Source: CAWJMD01 sp963843835
Lineage (GTDB): Bacteria > Actinomycetota > Actinomycetes > Actinomycetales > CAWJMD01
Direction of reading: 5' to 3'
Assembly (NCBI GenBank): GCA_963843835.1
Contig: CAWJMD010000008.1
Span: 310,001 to 374,000 of the forward strand
DNA: 64,000 bases
Both the position numbers and the translations under genes were made by a program. A model generated the notes under the pieces. It was not told the origin of the DNA. It did no database searches and saw nothing but the letters and a program-made list of their open reading frames with translations. This document shows positions 34,806-41,966 of the stretch, one piece after another. Numbering within the stretch: position 1 is the first letter of the stretch; every line of letters starts with the position of its first letter.

Positions 34806-36212
34806 GTGGGCATGGACGGCGGATCCGAGGACCCACTCGCGCTCCTGCCCGAGATCGCGCTGCTCGCTGGAGTGGTCGGCTGTCTCCTGCTGGCGCTGTG
34901 GACGCCGCGTCGACGGCAGGCGCGGGTCCGCTGGCTCGGAGTCGCTGCAGCCTCGCTGTCGGCCGTGGCGGCACTGCCCGGGTGGGCGGGTGCCCCCCGC
35001 GAGGTCTACGAGGCCACGTGGGTGGTGGACCCGCTCACCGGAGCCGTGCGCGTCGCAGCGGCCGTCGCCGCCGTCCTGGTGCTCCTCGTCAGTGCCCCGG
35101 CGTTCCGCCACCATCCCCGCGAGGGAGAGGTCACGGTGCTCGTGCTGCTCGCCGTCCTGGGTGCCAACGCCCTGGCCGCGGCGGGCGACCTGCTCATGCT
35201 CTCCGCCGCCTACCTGCTCGCCAGCGTCCCGCTGTACGCGCTGGTGGGGTTCCTGAAGGATCCCCGGGCGACCGAGGCCGCCCTCAAGTACTACCTCGTG
35301 GGCGCGCTGTGCGGGGTGGGCCTCCTGTCCGGCACGGCCGTCCTCGTGCTAGCGACCGGGGCGACCGGTTACGGGCCCGTCTCCCGTGCGATCGGTGGCG
35401 CCCCACCCGCTCTGGCGGCGGTAGGGATCGTGGGAGTCCTCGTCGGCGTGCTGTTCAAGGTGGGTGCCGTGCCCGCCCACTTCTGGGTGCCCGACACCGT
35501 GGCGGGCACAACGGGCGCCATCGGGGCGCTGGTCACTACGGTGCCCAAGCTGGGCGGTCTCGCGGCCGTGCAGCGGCTGGCGACCGGCCCGTTCGACCAG
35601 GCGCCGGTCGATGTCGTCCTGGTTCTCGCCGTCGTGGCGACGGCGTCCATGACCCTCGGCAACCTCGCGGCCTTCCGTCAGGACGACGTCCGTCGCCTGC
35701 TCGCCTACTCCAGCATCAGCCAGGTCGGCTATCTCCTCGTGATCGTCGCGGCGGCAACGGGGACCGATCTCGCCACCCCCGCCCTGGTCGTCTACCTGAT
35801 CGGCTACGCGGTCACCAACGTCGGTGCGTTCGCCGTCGCCGCGTCGGCACCCGCGGCGCGTGACCTCGCAGCCTGGACCGGCCTCGCGCGCCGGCGCCCC
35901 TGGTTGGCCGCGGCACTCGTCGTCCACCTGCTCGGCCTGGTCGGCACACCACCGACGCTGGTGTTCGTCGGCAAGCTGCTGGCCTTCAGCGCTGCGGCGG
36001 AGGCGGGTCTCGTCTGGCTAGTGGTCGTCGCTGCCGTCAACACGGTCGCGAGCCTCTACTACTACCTGCGCTGGCTGGCTCCGGTGTTCACGAGGTCGGA
36101 CGGCGTGGGACCCCCGGACCTGGACGCCGGACCCGCTGCCGTTGCCGTCGGCAGCGCTCTCTTCGTGGTCGTGGGCGGCATCGCCGCCGGGACGGTCGTC
36201 CTGATCACCTAG
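34806..36212 (+). CDS. nuoN: NADH-quinone oxidoreductase subunit N-like antiporter protein
   Basis: The 468-residue protein has the NuoN fold with the key Lys in VGVLFKVGAVPAHFWVPDTV, then GTTGAIGALVTTVPKLGG and YSSISQVGYLLV. The helix-5 Glu normally seen in GLELLSLPLYAL is missing: the segment reads SAAYLLASVPLYAL. It is the last gene of the operon and its end overlaps the convergent flavoprotein gene by 8 bp. Start GTG 34806 or ATG 34812. Confidence 0.9.
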   Translation: MGMDGGSEDPLALLPEIALLAGVVGCLLLALWTPRRRQARVRWLGVAAASLSAVAALPGWAGAPREVYEATWVVDPLTGAVRVAAAVAAVLVLLVSAPAFRHHPREGEVTVLVLLAVLGANALAAAGDLLMLSAAYLLASVPLYALVGFLKDPRATEAALKYYLVGALCGVGLLSGTAVLVLATGATGYGPVSRAIGGAPPALAAVGIVGVLVGVLFKVGAVPAHFWVPDTVAGTTGAIGALVTTVPKLGGLAAVQRLATGPFDQAPVDVVLVLAVVATASMTLGNLAAFRQDDVRRLLAYSSISQVGYLLVIVAAATGTDLATPALVVYLIGYAVTNVGAFAVAASAPAARDLAAWTGLARRRPWLAAALVVHLLGLVGTPPTLVFVGKLLAFSAAAEAGLVWLVVVAAVNTVASLYYYLRWLAPVFTRSDGVGPPDLDAGPAAVAVGSALFVVVGGIAAGTVVLIT

Positions 36213-37389
36213 ACGGCCCCTCGTCGTGGGTCCAGGCTCGTGGGAGTCCCCGAGCGAGTCCCGACGCGGTGTGCCGCAGCAGCCCCGCCGTGACGAGCCC
36301 GTCCCCGAGCCCGATCTCCACCAGCGCCGCGAAGTCCTGCGGGCGCTGGCGGGCGGTGCGGATGCCGGCCTCGACGACCCGCCGCGAGCGGGTCAGCGTC
36401 GCGAGGGCGGTGGTGTGACGCAGGTGCCGTCCGAGCCGCGCCTGCAGGGCGGTGCGGTAGGCCTGTCCCGGCTCGTCGGACGACACGGCCACGCGGCCCG
36501 CGAGGCTGCCCGACAGCACCGCGTAGTAGATGCCCTCGCCCGTCATCGGGTTGATCAGCGAGGCCGCGTCGCCCACGAACAGGACCCGCCCGTCGGGAAG
36601 CCGAGGCCGGCCGCTGCTCAGCGGCAGGTGATGGGCGCGCCAGTCCGTGGCGCCGACGGCGGCACGCGGCAGCAGCTCGTCGAGCCGACGGAGCAGGTAG
36701 GCCCGCTGCAGCGGCCCGCCTGACGGCAGGACCTCCCCGTAGCCGACGTTGGCACGGCCGTCCCCGAGGGGGAACGACCAGGCGTACGCGGGCCACCCGC
36801 GCCGGGCGAACGCGATGACCTGCGAGTGCGCCCGTTCCTCATGGACGGGCGCGTACCCCCGGATCGCCACCGCCGTCCGGCGCCGCGGCGTCGCCGGCAG
36901 GCCGAGCTGTCGGCCGGTCGGGGAGCCGGCACCGTCAGCCGCCACGACGACCCGCGCCCGCACCGTGCCGTCGAGAACGACCCCCTCCGGGCCGGGGACG
37001 ACCGAGCGGACCCGCTGCCTGCGCAGAGTCGCCCCACGGGCCACGGCAGCGCGCACGATGCGGTCGTCCAGCACGGCGCGGGGTACGACGTGGGCCGCGC
37101 GGACCATGTCGGCGGTGACGCTGCTTCCGCTCGGGTAGCCGAGTCTCATCCGGCGGACCGGGGTGAAGCCGTCCGCGAGACCGTGAGCGCCCAGTGCCTG
37201 CAGCACGTCGAGAGCATGCGGGGCGACGCCGTCCCCGCAAGGCTTGTCGCGCGGGAAGTCCGCGCGGTCCAGCAGCAGCACCGACGCGTCCGGCCTTTCG
37301 GCGAGCGCCCCGAGCGCGGCCGCGCTGCCGGCGGGCCCGGCGCCGACGACCACCAGGTCCCAGACCGCCCTGCCGTCAGTCGAAGGCAC
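36205..37389 (-). CDS. Geranylgeranyl-reductase-family FAD-dependent oxidoreductase
   Basis: The 394-residue flavoprotein has the FAD dinucleotide motif DLVVVGAGPAGSAAALG, the family signature DFPRDKPCGDGVAP, VVAADGAGSPTGRQLG and the second FAD motif VLFVGDAASLINPMTGEGIY. The family saturates isoprenoid chains of chlorophyll, menaquinone or archaeal lipids. In actinobacteria such a gene often accompanies nuo loci, where reduction of the menaquinone side chain is a plausible role. It converges on nuoN and overlaps the SDR gene upstream. Confidence 0.88.
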   Translation of the reverse strand: MPSTDGRAVWDLVVVGAGPAGSAAALGALAERPDASVLLLDRADFPRDKPCGDGVAPHALDVLQALGAHGLADGFTPVRRMRLGYPSGSSVTADMVRAAHVVPRAVLDDRIVRAAVARGATLRRQRVRSVVPGPEGVVLDGTVRARVVVAADGAGSPTGRQLGLPATPRRRTAVAIRGYAPVHEERAHSQVIAFARRGWPAYAWSFPLGDGRANVGYGEVLPSGGPLQRAYLLRRLDELLPRAAVGATDWRAHHLPLSSGRPRLPDGRVLFVGDAASLINPMTGEGIYYAVLSGSLAGRVAVSSDEPGQAYRTALQARLGRHLRHTTALATLTRSRRVVEAGIRTARQRPQDFAALVEIGLGDGLVTAGLLRHTASGLARGLPRAWTHDEGPSR

Positions 37390-38068
37390 TGGCCGGCAGG
37401 TCCCGCTCGTCGTCCACCATCGCGCGGACGATGCGCTCCGCCACCTCGTCAGGGTCCTTGCCCTGTCCCAGCGCCGGCGCGTTCCCGGAGAGCGGCCGCG
37501 TGGCCAGGCCGGTCTCGGTGTGCGGCGGACGCGCGTCCAGCACGCGGATGCCCTGCCGCCGGAGCTCCAGCGCGAGTGCCCGGTCCAGAGCGGTCAACGC
37601 TGCCTTGCTGGCCGAGTAGGCGGCCATGCCTGCTGTGGGCCGCTCGGCGACCACGGCACTGAGGAGGGCGACCACGGAGTCCCTGCCGAGCACCTCGAGC
37701 ATGGCGCGGACCACCCGGAGAGGGCCGAGGAAGTTGACCAGGAACAGCTGGTCCACGTCGTCGTCGTCCAGGTCGGTGAGTGGGCCGAAGGCCACGACGC
37801 CCGAGGCGATCACGAGGCCCTTGACCTCACGCCCACCAGAGGTCGCACCCTCCACCACCCTTCCCGCGCAGCCCGGGTCGGTCAGGTCCGCGGAGACGGT
37901 CGCGACCACTGCCGCACCGAGGTCGGCGGCCAGGGCGTCGAGCTTGTCCTGCTGACGCCCGACGACGGTCAGGACGGCGCCGGCGCCAGCCAGGTGACGG
38001 CAGATCGCCGATCCCAGCACCCCGGTGGCCCCGACGACGACGACGTGCGATCCCGCGAGGTCGGTCAT
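37376..38068 (-). CDS. Short-chain dehydrogenase/reductase
   Basis: The 230-residue SDR has the cofactor motif VVVGATGVLGSAIC (a TGxxGxG variant, here ATGVLGS) and the active-site pair YSASK (Tyr and Lys) after LLSAVVAERPTAGMAA. NADP preference is suggested by VVGRQQDKL after strand 2. The stop overlaps the start of the flavoprotein gene by 14 bp, so the two are cotranscribed. The substrate is unknown. Confidence 0.9.
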   Translation of the reverse strand: MTDLAGSHVVVVGATGVLGSAICRHLAGAGAVLTVVGRQQDKLDALAADLGAAVVATVSADLTDPGCAGRVVEGATSGGREVKGLVIASGVVAFGPLTDLDDDDVDQLFLVNFLGPLRVVRAMLEVLGRDSVVALLSAVVAERPTAGMAAYSASKAALTALDRALALELRRQGIRVLDARPPHTETGLATRPLSGNAPALGQGKDPDEVAERIVRAMVDDERDLPASAFD

Positions 38069-38146
38069 CCGTCGAGTCTGCGTGAGCTGGCGCGGGTCCG
38101 CACCCGAGAGCGCCTGTGGGGGAGGGACATATGTCGTGCACCCGGG

Positions 38147-38632
38147 TCAAGTAGTACCGATCGGTCGCCGGATCGAGCGGTCGCAGACCAGGCGTCCGCG
38201 CCATCGGCGTCTCAGCCGCGCCAGCGGGACGGCGTCCCGAGGTGCGGTGTCCGGCGCGACGAGCCCGAGCGCCGGGACCTCGGCGAGGTACAGGGCGACC
38301 GGGTCGCCGCCTGTTCCGGGGGAGAGGCCCTCAGGGACCTCCGCCCAGGTCAGCACCAGGTGCGTCCAGGCGCGTGAGGCCACCGGGTCGCTGGCGAGGC
38401 AGCGTGGCTCGGTCACGACCAGCTCTCGACCGAGAGGGTCGACCGCCAGGCCCGGACCGACGTGGATGCCCGCACCGTCGACCCGGACGTCGAGCCCGTC
38501 AGCGATCCCGTAGCCGTGCATGCGGTTGTGCAGGTACCGCATCGTGCGGTGGTACTCCTGCTCGGCCTGGAGGTCCTCGGCCGTGAGGAGCCGGCCGGTG
38601 AAGAAGCTCACGCGGCGAGGTGGGTCGGGCAT
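38147..38632 (-). CDS. Small protein with TGRLLTAEDLxxEQEYHRxxxxxHNR motif
   Basis: The 161-residue protein starts at ATG 38632 after GGGAGG. It opens with SFFTGRLLTAEDLQAEQEY, followed by HRTMRYLHNRMHGYGIADGLDV and a beta-rich remainder (GPGLAVDPLGRELVV). I recall this N-terminal pattern from uncharacterised proteins encoded near phage-tail-like or large exoprotein loci, but no function is known to me. The end (RRRWRGRLVCDRSIRRPIGTT) is basic. It may belong with the giant genes at 41967-52369 on the same strand, separated by the ABC and EAL genes. Confidence 0.7.
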   Translation of the reverse strand: MPDPPRRVSFFTGRLLTAEDLQAEQEYHRTMRYLHNRMHGYGIADGLDVRVDGAGIHVGPGLAVDPLGRELVVTEPRCLASDPVASRAWTHLVLTWAEVPEGLSPGTGGDPVALYLAEVPALGLVAPDTAPRDAVPLARLRRRWRGRLVCDRSIRRPIGTT

Positions 38633-38801
38633 CGCGCCTCCCGTGGACGACGGACCGGGCGACCATCGTGGCAGCGGACCGACCACCCCGACAGGTCCTG
38701 CCAGGGACGAACGACCCTGTTCGGCGACGGGCGCGCACGACGAGGGTGGGCTGACGGGTGACCGCGCAGGCAGGGCGGTCGCGTGAGGGACGGAGGCCCC
38801 G

Positions 38802-39752
38802 ATGGCGACGCAGACGGCGACCGCGGGGCGGCACGCCGTCGTGGCCGGCGGCGACATCGCCGTGTCGACCGAGGGTCTCACCAAGCGGTTCGGTCAGACC
38901 GAGGCGCTGGCCGACGTGTCGATCCAGGTTCCTTCGGGCACCGTGTTCGGCTACCTGGGCCCCAACGGTGCCGGGAAGACCACCACGATCCGGCTGCTGA
39001 TGGGGCTGATCCACCCGACCGCGGGGCGTGCCGTGGTCGTCGGCCGCGACGCCTGGTCGCAGCGGACCGCGGCGCACGCCGACATCGGTTACCTGCCGGG
39101 CGACTTCGTCGCCTACGAGCGGATGACCGGTCAGCACTACCTGGCGTTCCTTGCCGGGCAGCGTGGCAAGGCGGGGAAGACCGTCTGGCCGTTCGTGCGG
39201 GAGCTCGCGGAGCGGTTCGAGCTGGACCTGTCGCGACGGTGGGGCACCCTCTCGAGCGGCAACCGCCAGAAGCTGGGTGTCGTCCAGGCCTTCATGCACC
39301 GCCCGCGCCTGCTGATCCTGGACGAGCCGACCAAGGGTCTCGACCCGCTCATGCAGCGCGAGTTCCTCGCACTGGTCCGCGAGGCGAGCGCCGCGGGCCA
39401 GACCGTCTTCCTGTCGAGCCACGATCTGAGCGAGGTCGAGCAGGTGGCCGACACGGTGGCCATGCTCCGCAGGGGACGGCTCGTCGTGGTCGAGAAGGTC
39501 GCTGCCCTCAAGGCGCGCGCCGTGCGGCACATCGACCTCGCGTTCGAGGGTGCCGTTCCCGAGCGCGACCTGCGGGGCGTGCACGGCGTCCGCGATGTGA
39601 CCGTCACGGGGCAGTCCGCCCATGTCTTGGTCGAGGGCCCGCTGGGAGAGCTGGTCCGGTTCGCCGCGGGGTGCGGGCTGACCGACCTGGTCACGCACCA
39701 GTCGGACCTGGAGGAGATCTTCCTGACCTACTACGTCGACGACGCCGGCTGA
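38802..39752 (+). CDS. ABC-2 type exporter ATP-binding protein
   Basis: The 316-residue ATPase has Walker A GPNGAGKTTT, signature LSSGNRQKLGV, Walker B LLILDEPTKGLDP and switch LSSHDLSEVEQV. The C-terminal extension after the ATPase core (RAVRHIDLAFEGAVPERDLRG onward) matches the drug/antibiotic exporter (DrrA-like) class. GGAGG precedes the ATG. The partner permease follows after 10 bp. The transported molecule is not identifiable. Confidence 0.92.
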   Translation: MATQTATAGRHAVVAGGDIAVSTEGLTKRFGQTEALADVSIQVPSGTVFGYLGPNGAGKTTTIRLLMGLIHPTAGRAVVVGRDAWSQRTAAHADIGYLPGDFVAYERMTGQHYLAFLAGQRGKAGKTVWPFVRELAERFELDLSRRWGTLSSGNRQKLGVVQAFMHRPRLLILDEPTKGLDPLMQREFLALVREASAAGQTVFLSSHDLSEVEQVADTVAMLRRGRLVVVEKVAALKARAVRHIDLAFEGAVPERDLRGVHGVRDVTVTGQSAHVLVEGPLGELVRFAAGCGLTDLVTHQSDLEEIFLTYYVDDAG

Positions 39753-39762
39753 GGAGGTCGAC

Positions 39763-40560
39763 ATGTACCGCACGATCATGTCCAGGACGCTCCACGACCG
39801 TCGACGGAGCCTCGCGGGGTGGAGCGTCGGCGTCGTCGCGGCGACGGTCCTGCTCGCGGCGATCTGGCCCACGATCCGCGACATGGCCGACTTCCAGCAG
39901 CTGATCAAGAGCTATCCGCAGGAGCTCAGCAACCTGTTCAACATCGAGGCGATGGCGACCCCGGCCGGCTACCTGAACGCCGAGTACTTCAGCTTCCTGG
40001 CGCCGATCCTCTTCCTGACGTTCGGCATCGGCCTGGGCGCACGCCTTCCCGCGGCCGAGGAGGAGCGAGGGTCCCTCGACGTCCTGCTCGCGCTACCGGT
40101 GCCGCGGTGGCGCCTCCTCCTCGAGCAGGCGGCCACGGTGGTGGTGGCCTGTGCCGTCCTCTGTGTGGCCCAGGTCGTCGCGCTGCTGCTGTCCTCCCTC
40201 CTGTTCTCGATGGGTGTGGGGTTCGGGCAGGCGCTGGCGGTGTCCGTCAGCATGTCGCTGCTGGCGGCCCTCTTCGGGCTGATCGCGCTGACCATCGGAG
40301 CCCTCACCGGACGCCGCGCCGTCGCCCTGATGGTCGCCTCGGTGCTGGCTGTCGGCTCGTACCTGCTGTACGTCGCGGCGCAGTTCGTCTCGGCGGTAGA
40401 GCCCTGGGTGTTCCTGTCCCCGATCGAGCACGTGGTCGGGAGCGAGCCGATCCTCAACGGGCTCCCGTGGGTGGCGTCCGGTGCCCTCGCCGCGGTGGCC
40501 GTCGTGGTCGTCGCCGCAGCCATGCCGGTCTTCACCCGGCGCGACCTCGCGACCGCCTGA
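39763..40560 (+). CDS. ABC-2 type transporter permease
   Basis: The 265-residue protein has six membrane helices in ABC-2 style, with a cytoplasmic N-terminus (MYRTIMSRTLHDRRRSLAGW) and AAEEERGSLDVLLALPVPRWRLL before helix 3, a common motif of this family. It pairs with the ATPase upstream, forming a two-gene exporter operon that converges on the EAL gene. Confidence 0.9.
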   Translation: MYRTIMSRTLHDRRRSLAGWSVGVVAATVLLAAIWPTIRDMADFQQLIKSYPQELSNLFNIEAMATPAGYLNAEYFSFLAPILFLTFGIGLGARLPAAEEERGSLDVLLALPVPRWRLLLEQAATVVVACAVLCVAQVVALLLSSLLFSMGVGFGQALAVSVSMSLLAALFGLIALTIGALTGRRAVALMVASVLAVGSYLLYVAAQFVSAVEPWVFLSPIEHVVGSEPILNGLPWVASGALAAVAVVVVAAAMPVFTRRDLATA

Positions 40561-40582
40561 CCACGCTCCCCCTTGGGCGGAC

Positions 40583-41773
40583 TCAGGGCAGAGGCCCCGG
40601 CCTGCCCAGCAGGAACCCCTGACCCAGGTCGACGCCCAGCTCCGACAGCTGCTGCCGCTCGGACGGGGTCTCGATGCCCTCGGCCACCAGTCCCGCTCCC
40701 AGGCTGCGGGCGAACGAGACCAGCGACGTGGCAAGCGCGAGGCGCACCGGGTCCCCGTCGATGTCGCGGGTGAGGTAGATGTCGAGCTTGATCAGGTCGG
40801 GCCTCAGCAGCAGGATGTGGCGCAGGCTCGCGTAGCCCGCGCCTGCGTCGTCGACGCTGAGTCGCACCCCGCACTCCCGCAGCTCGGCCACCGTGCCGAT
40901 CAGCGCGTCGTAGTCGGCGACCGGGACGTGCTCGGTCAGCTCGACCACGACCCGCTCCATCGGCTGGGCGAGCAGGAGCGCGCGGATCCGGTCGTCGAGC
41001 AGCGCGTCCGGGGAGCAGTTGACCGACAGCCACTGGGTGGGCGGCACCCGCTCCACGTGCGTGAAGATCTCCTGCAGGCTGAGCAGCTCGAGCTCGACAC
41101 CGAGGTCCGCGTGCCGGGCGTTCGCGAACGCGGTGGCCGGGTCGAGCGGGGGCGGTCCGTCGAACCTCGCCAGCGCCTCGTAGCCCACGGTGCGTCCGGT
41201 GACGAGGTCGACGATCGGCTGGAAGACGGGCCGCACACCCCGTTCTCGGAGCCTTCGGACCGTGTCGACGGCTCGGCGCCTCTCCTCGGCGCCATCCCCG
41301 TCACCCGGCTCGGCTGCTCCGATCAGCTCGACGAGACCGGCGAGCAGACGGCCCGCCCGGGCGTCGAGAGCCGGCTTGGGGGCGCGGTTCAGGCAGCAGA
41401 GCATGCCGACGGCCGTGCCCTCCTCGGTCCTGACGGGGGACCCGACGTAGGCGCCGATCCCCAGGTCGGCCGTGACTGCGAGGTCCCGTGTCCGCAGGTC
41501 GCGTCGGGCGTCGGGGATGACCCCAGGCAAGGTCCCCGCCGCCACGCGCACGCAGTAGGAGCGGGCCAGGTCGCTGCCCTCTCCCACCTGCAGGCCCAGC
41601 AGGCTGAGGTCGCCGCTCGCGGCGGTGATGACCTGCTGCCCGTCGCGGAAGTCGGAGAGCCACGCCACGTCCATGTCGAGCTGCGTCCGGGCGAGGTCGA
41701 GAACGCGCTGGAGCGGGATCCTCGCGACGGCCGTGGTCGCGTCCGCGGAGGAGAGCTCGCCGGTACGCGTCAC
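40583..41773 (-). CDS. GAF-EAL cyclic-di-GMP phosphodiesterase
   Basis: A protein of about 396 residues. An N-terminal GAF sensor (DVAWLSDFRDGQQVITAASG, GAYVGSPVRTEEGTAVGMLCCL) is followed by an EAL domain. Residues for Mg binding and catalysis are all there: YEALARF, LSVNCSP, VVELTEH, SVDDAGAGYAS, IKLD, AEGIET and LGQGFLLGRP. It should therefore be an active phosphodiesterase that lowers c-di-GMP in response to a ligand or redox signal. GTG 41773 is the most likely start; the frame is open further upstream, but that extension does not look like coding. Confidence 0.9.
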   Translation of the reverse strand: MTRTGELSSADATTAVARIPLQRVLDLARTQLDMDVAWLSDFRDGQQVITAASGDLSLLGLQVGEGSDLARSYCVRVAAGTLPGVIPDARRDLRTRDLAVTADLGIGAYVGSPVRTEEGTAVGMLCCLNRAPKPALDARAGRLLAGLVELIGAAEPGDGDGAEERRRAVDTVRRLRERGVRPVFQPIVDLVTGRTVGYEALARFDGPPPLDPATAFANARHADLGVELELLSLQEIFTHVERVPPTQWLSVNCSPDALLDDRIRALLLAQPMERVVVELTEHVPVADYDALIGTVAELRECGVRLSVDDAGAGYASLRHILLLRPDLIKLDIYLTRDIDGDPVRLALATSLVSFARSLGAGLVAEGIETPSERQQLSELGVDLGQGFLLGRPGPLP

Positions 41774-41966
41774 GACGGCGGTGTCCGGTGGCCGGGCACG
41801 GCGCCGCGGTGCACGGCTCCACCCACGACAGCCCCCTTGGTGCTCGACCGTTCTCAGGACCCTTGACCCACCCCCACAGAGCCGATGATGACGGACGGGG
41901 CGGCCCCGCGCCCGCAAAACGGCACAGGTCACCCCTTATGGACGAGACGGTGCGACTCGGACGCGC

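Noticed and set aside
33298..35256. A long nuoM extending over nuoN
   Set aside because: The extension is Arg/Ser-rich shadow of nuoN; a one-base correction gives the expected C-terminus.
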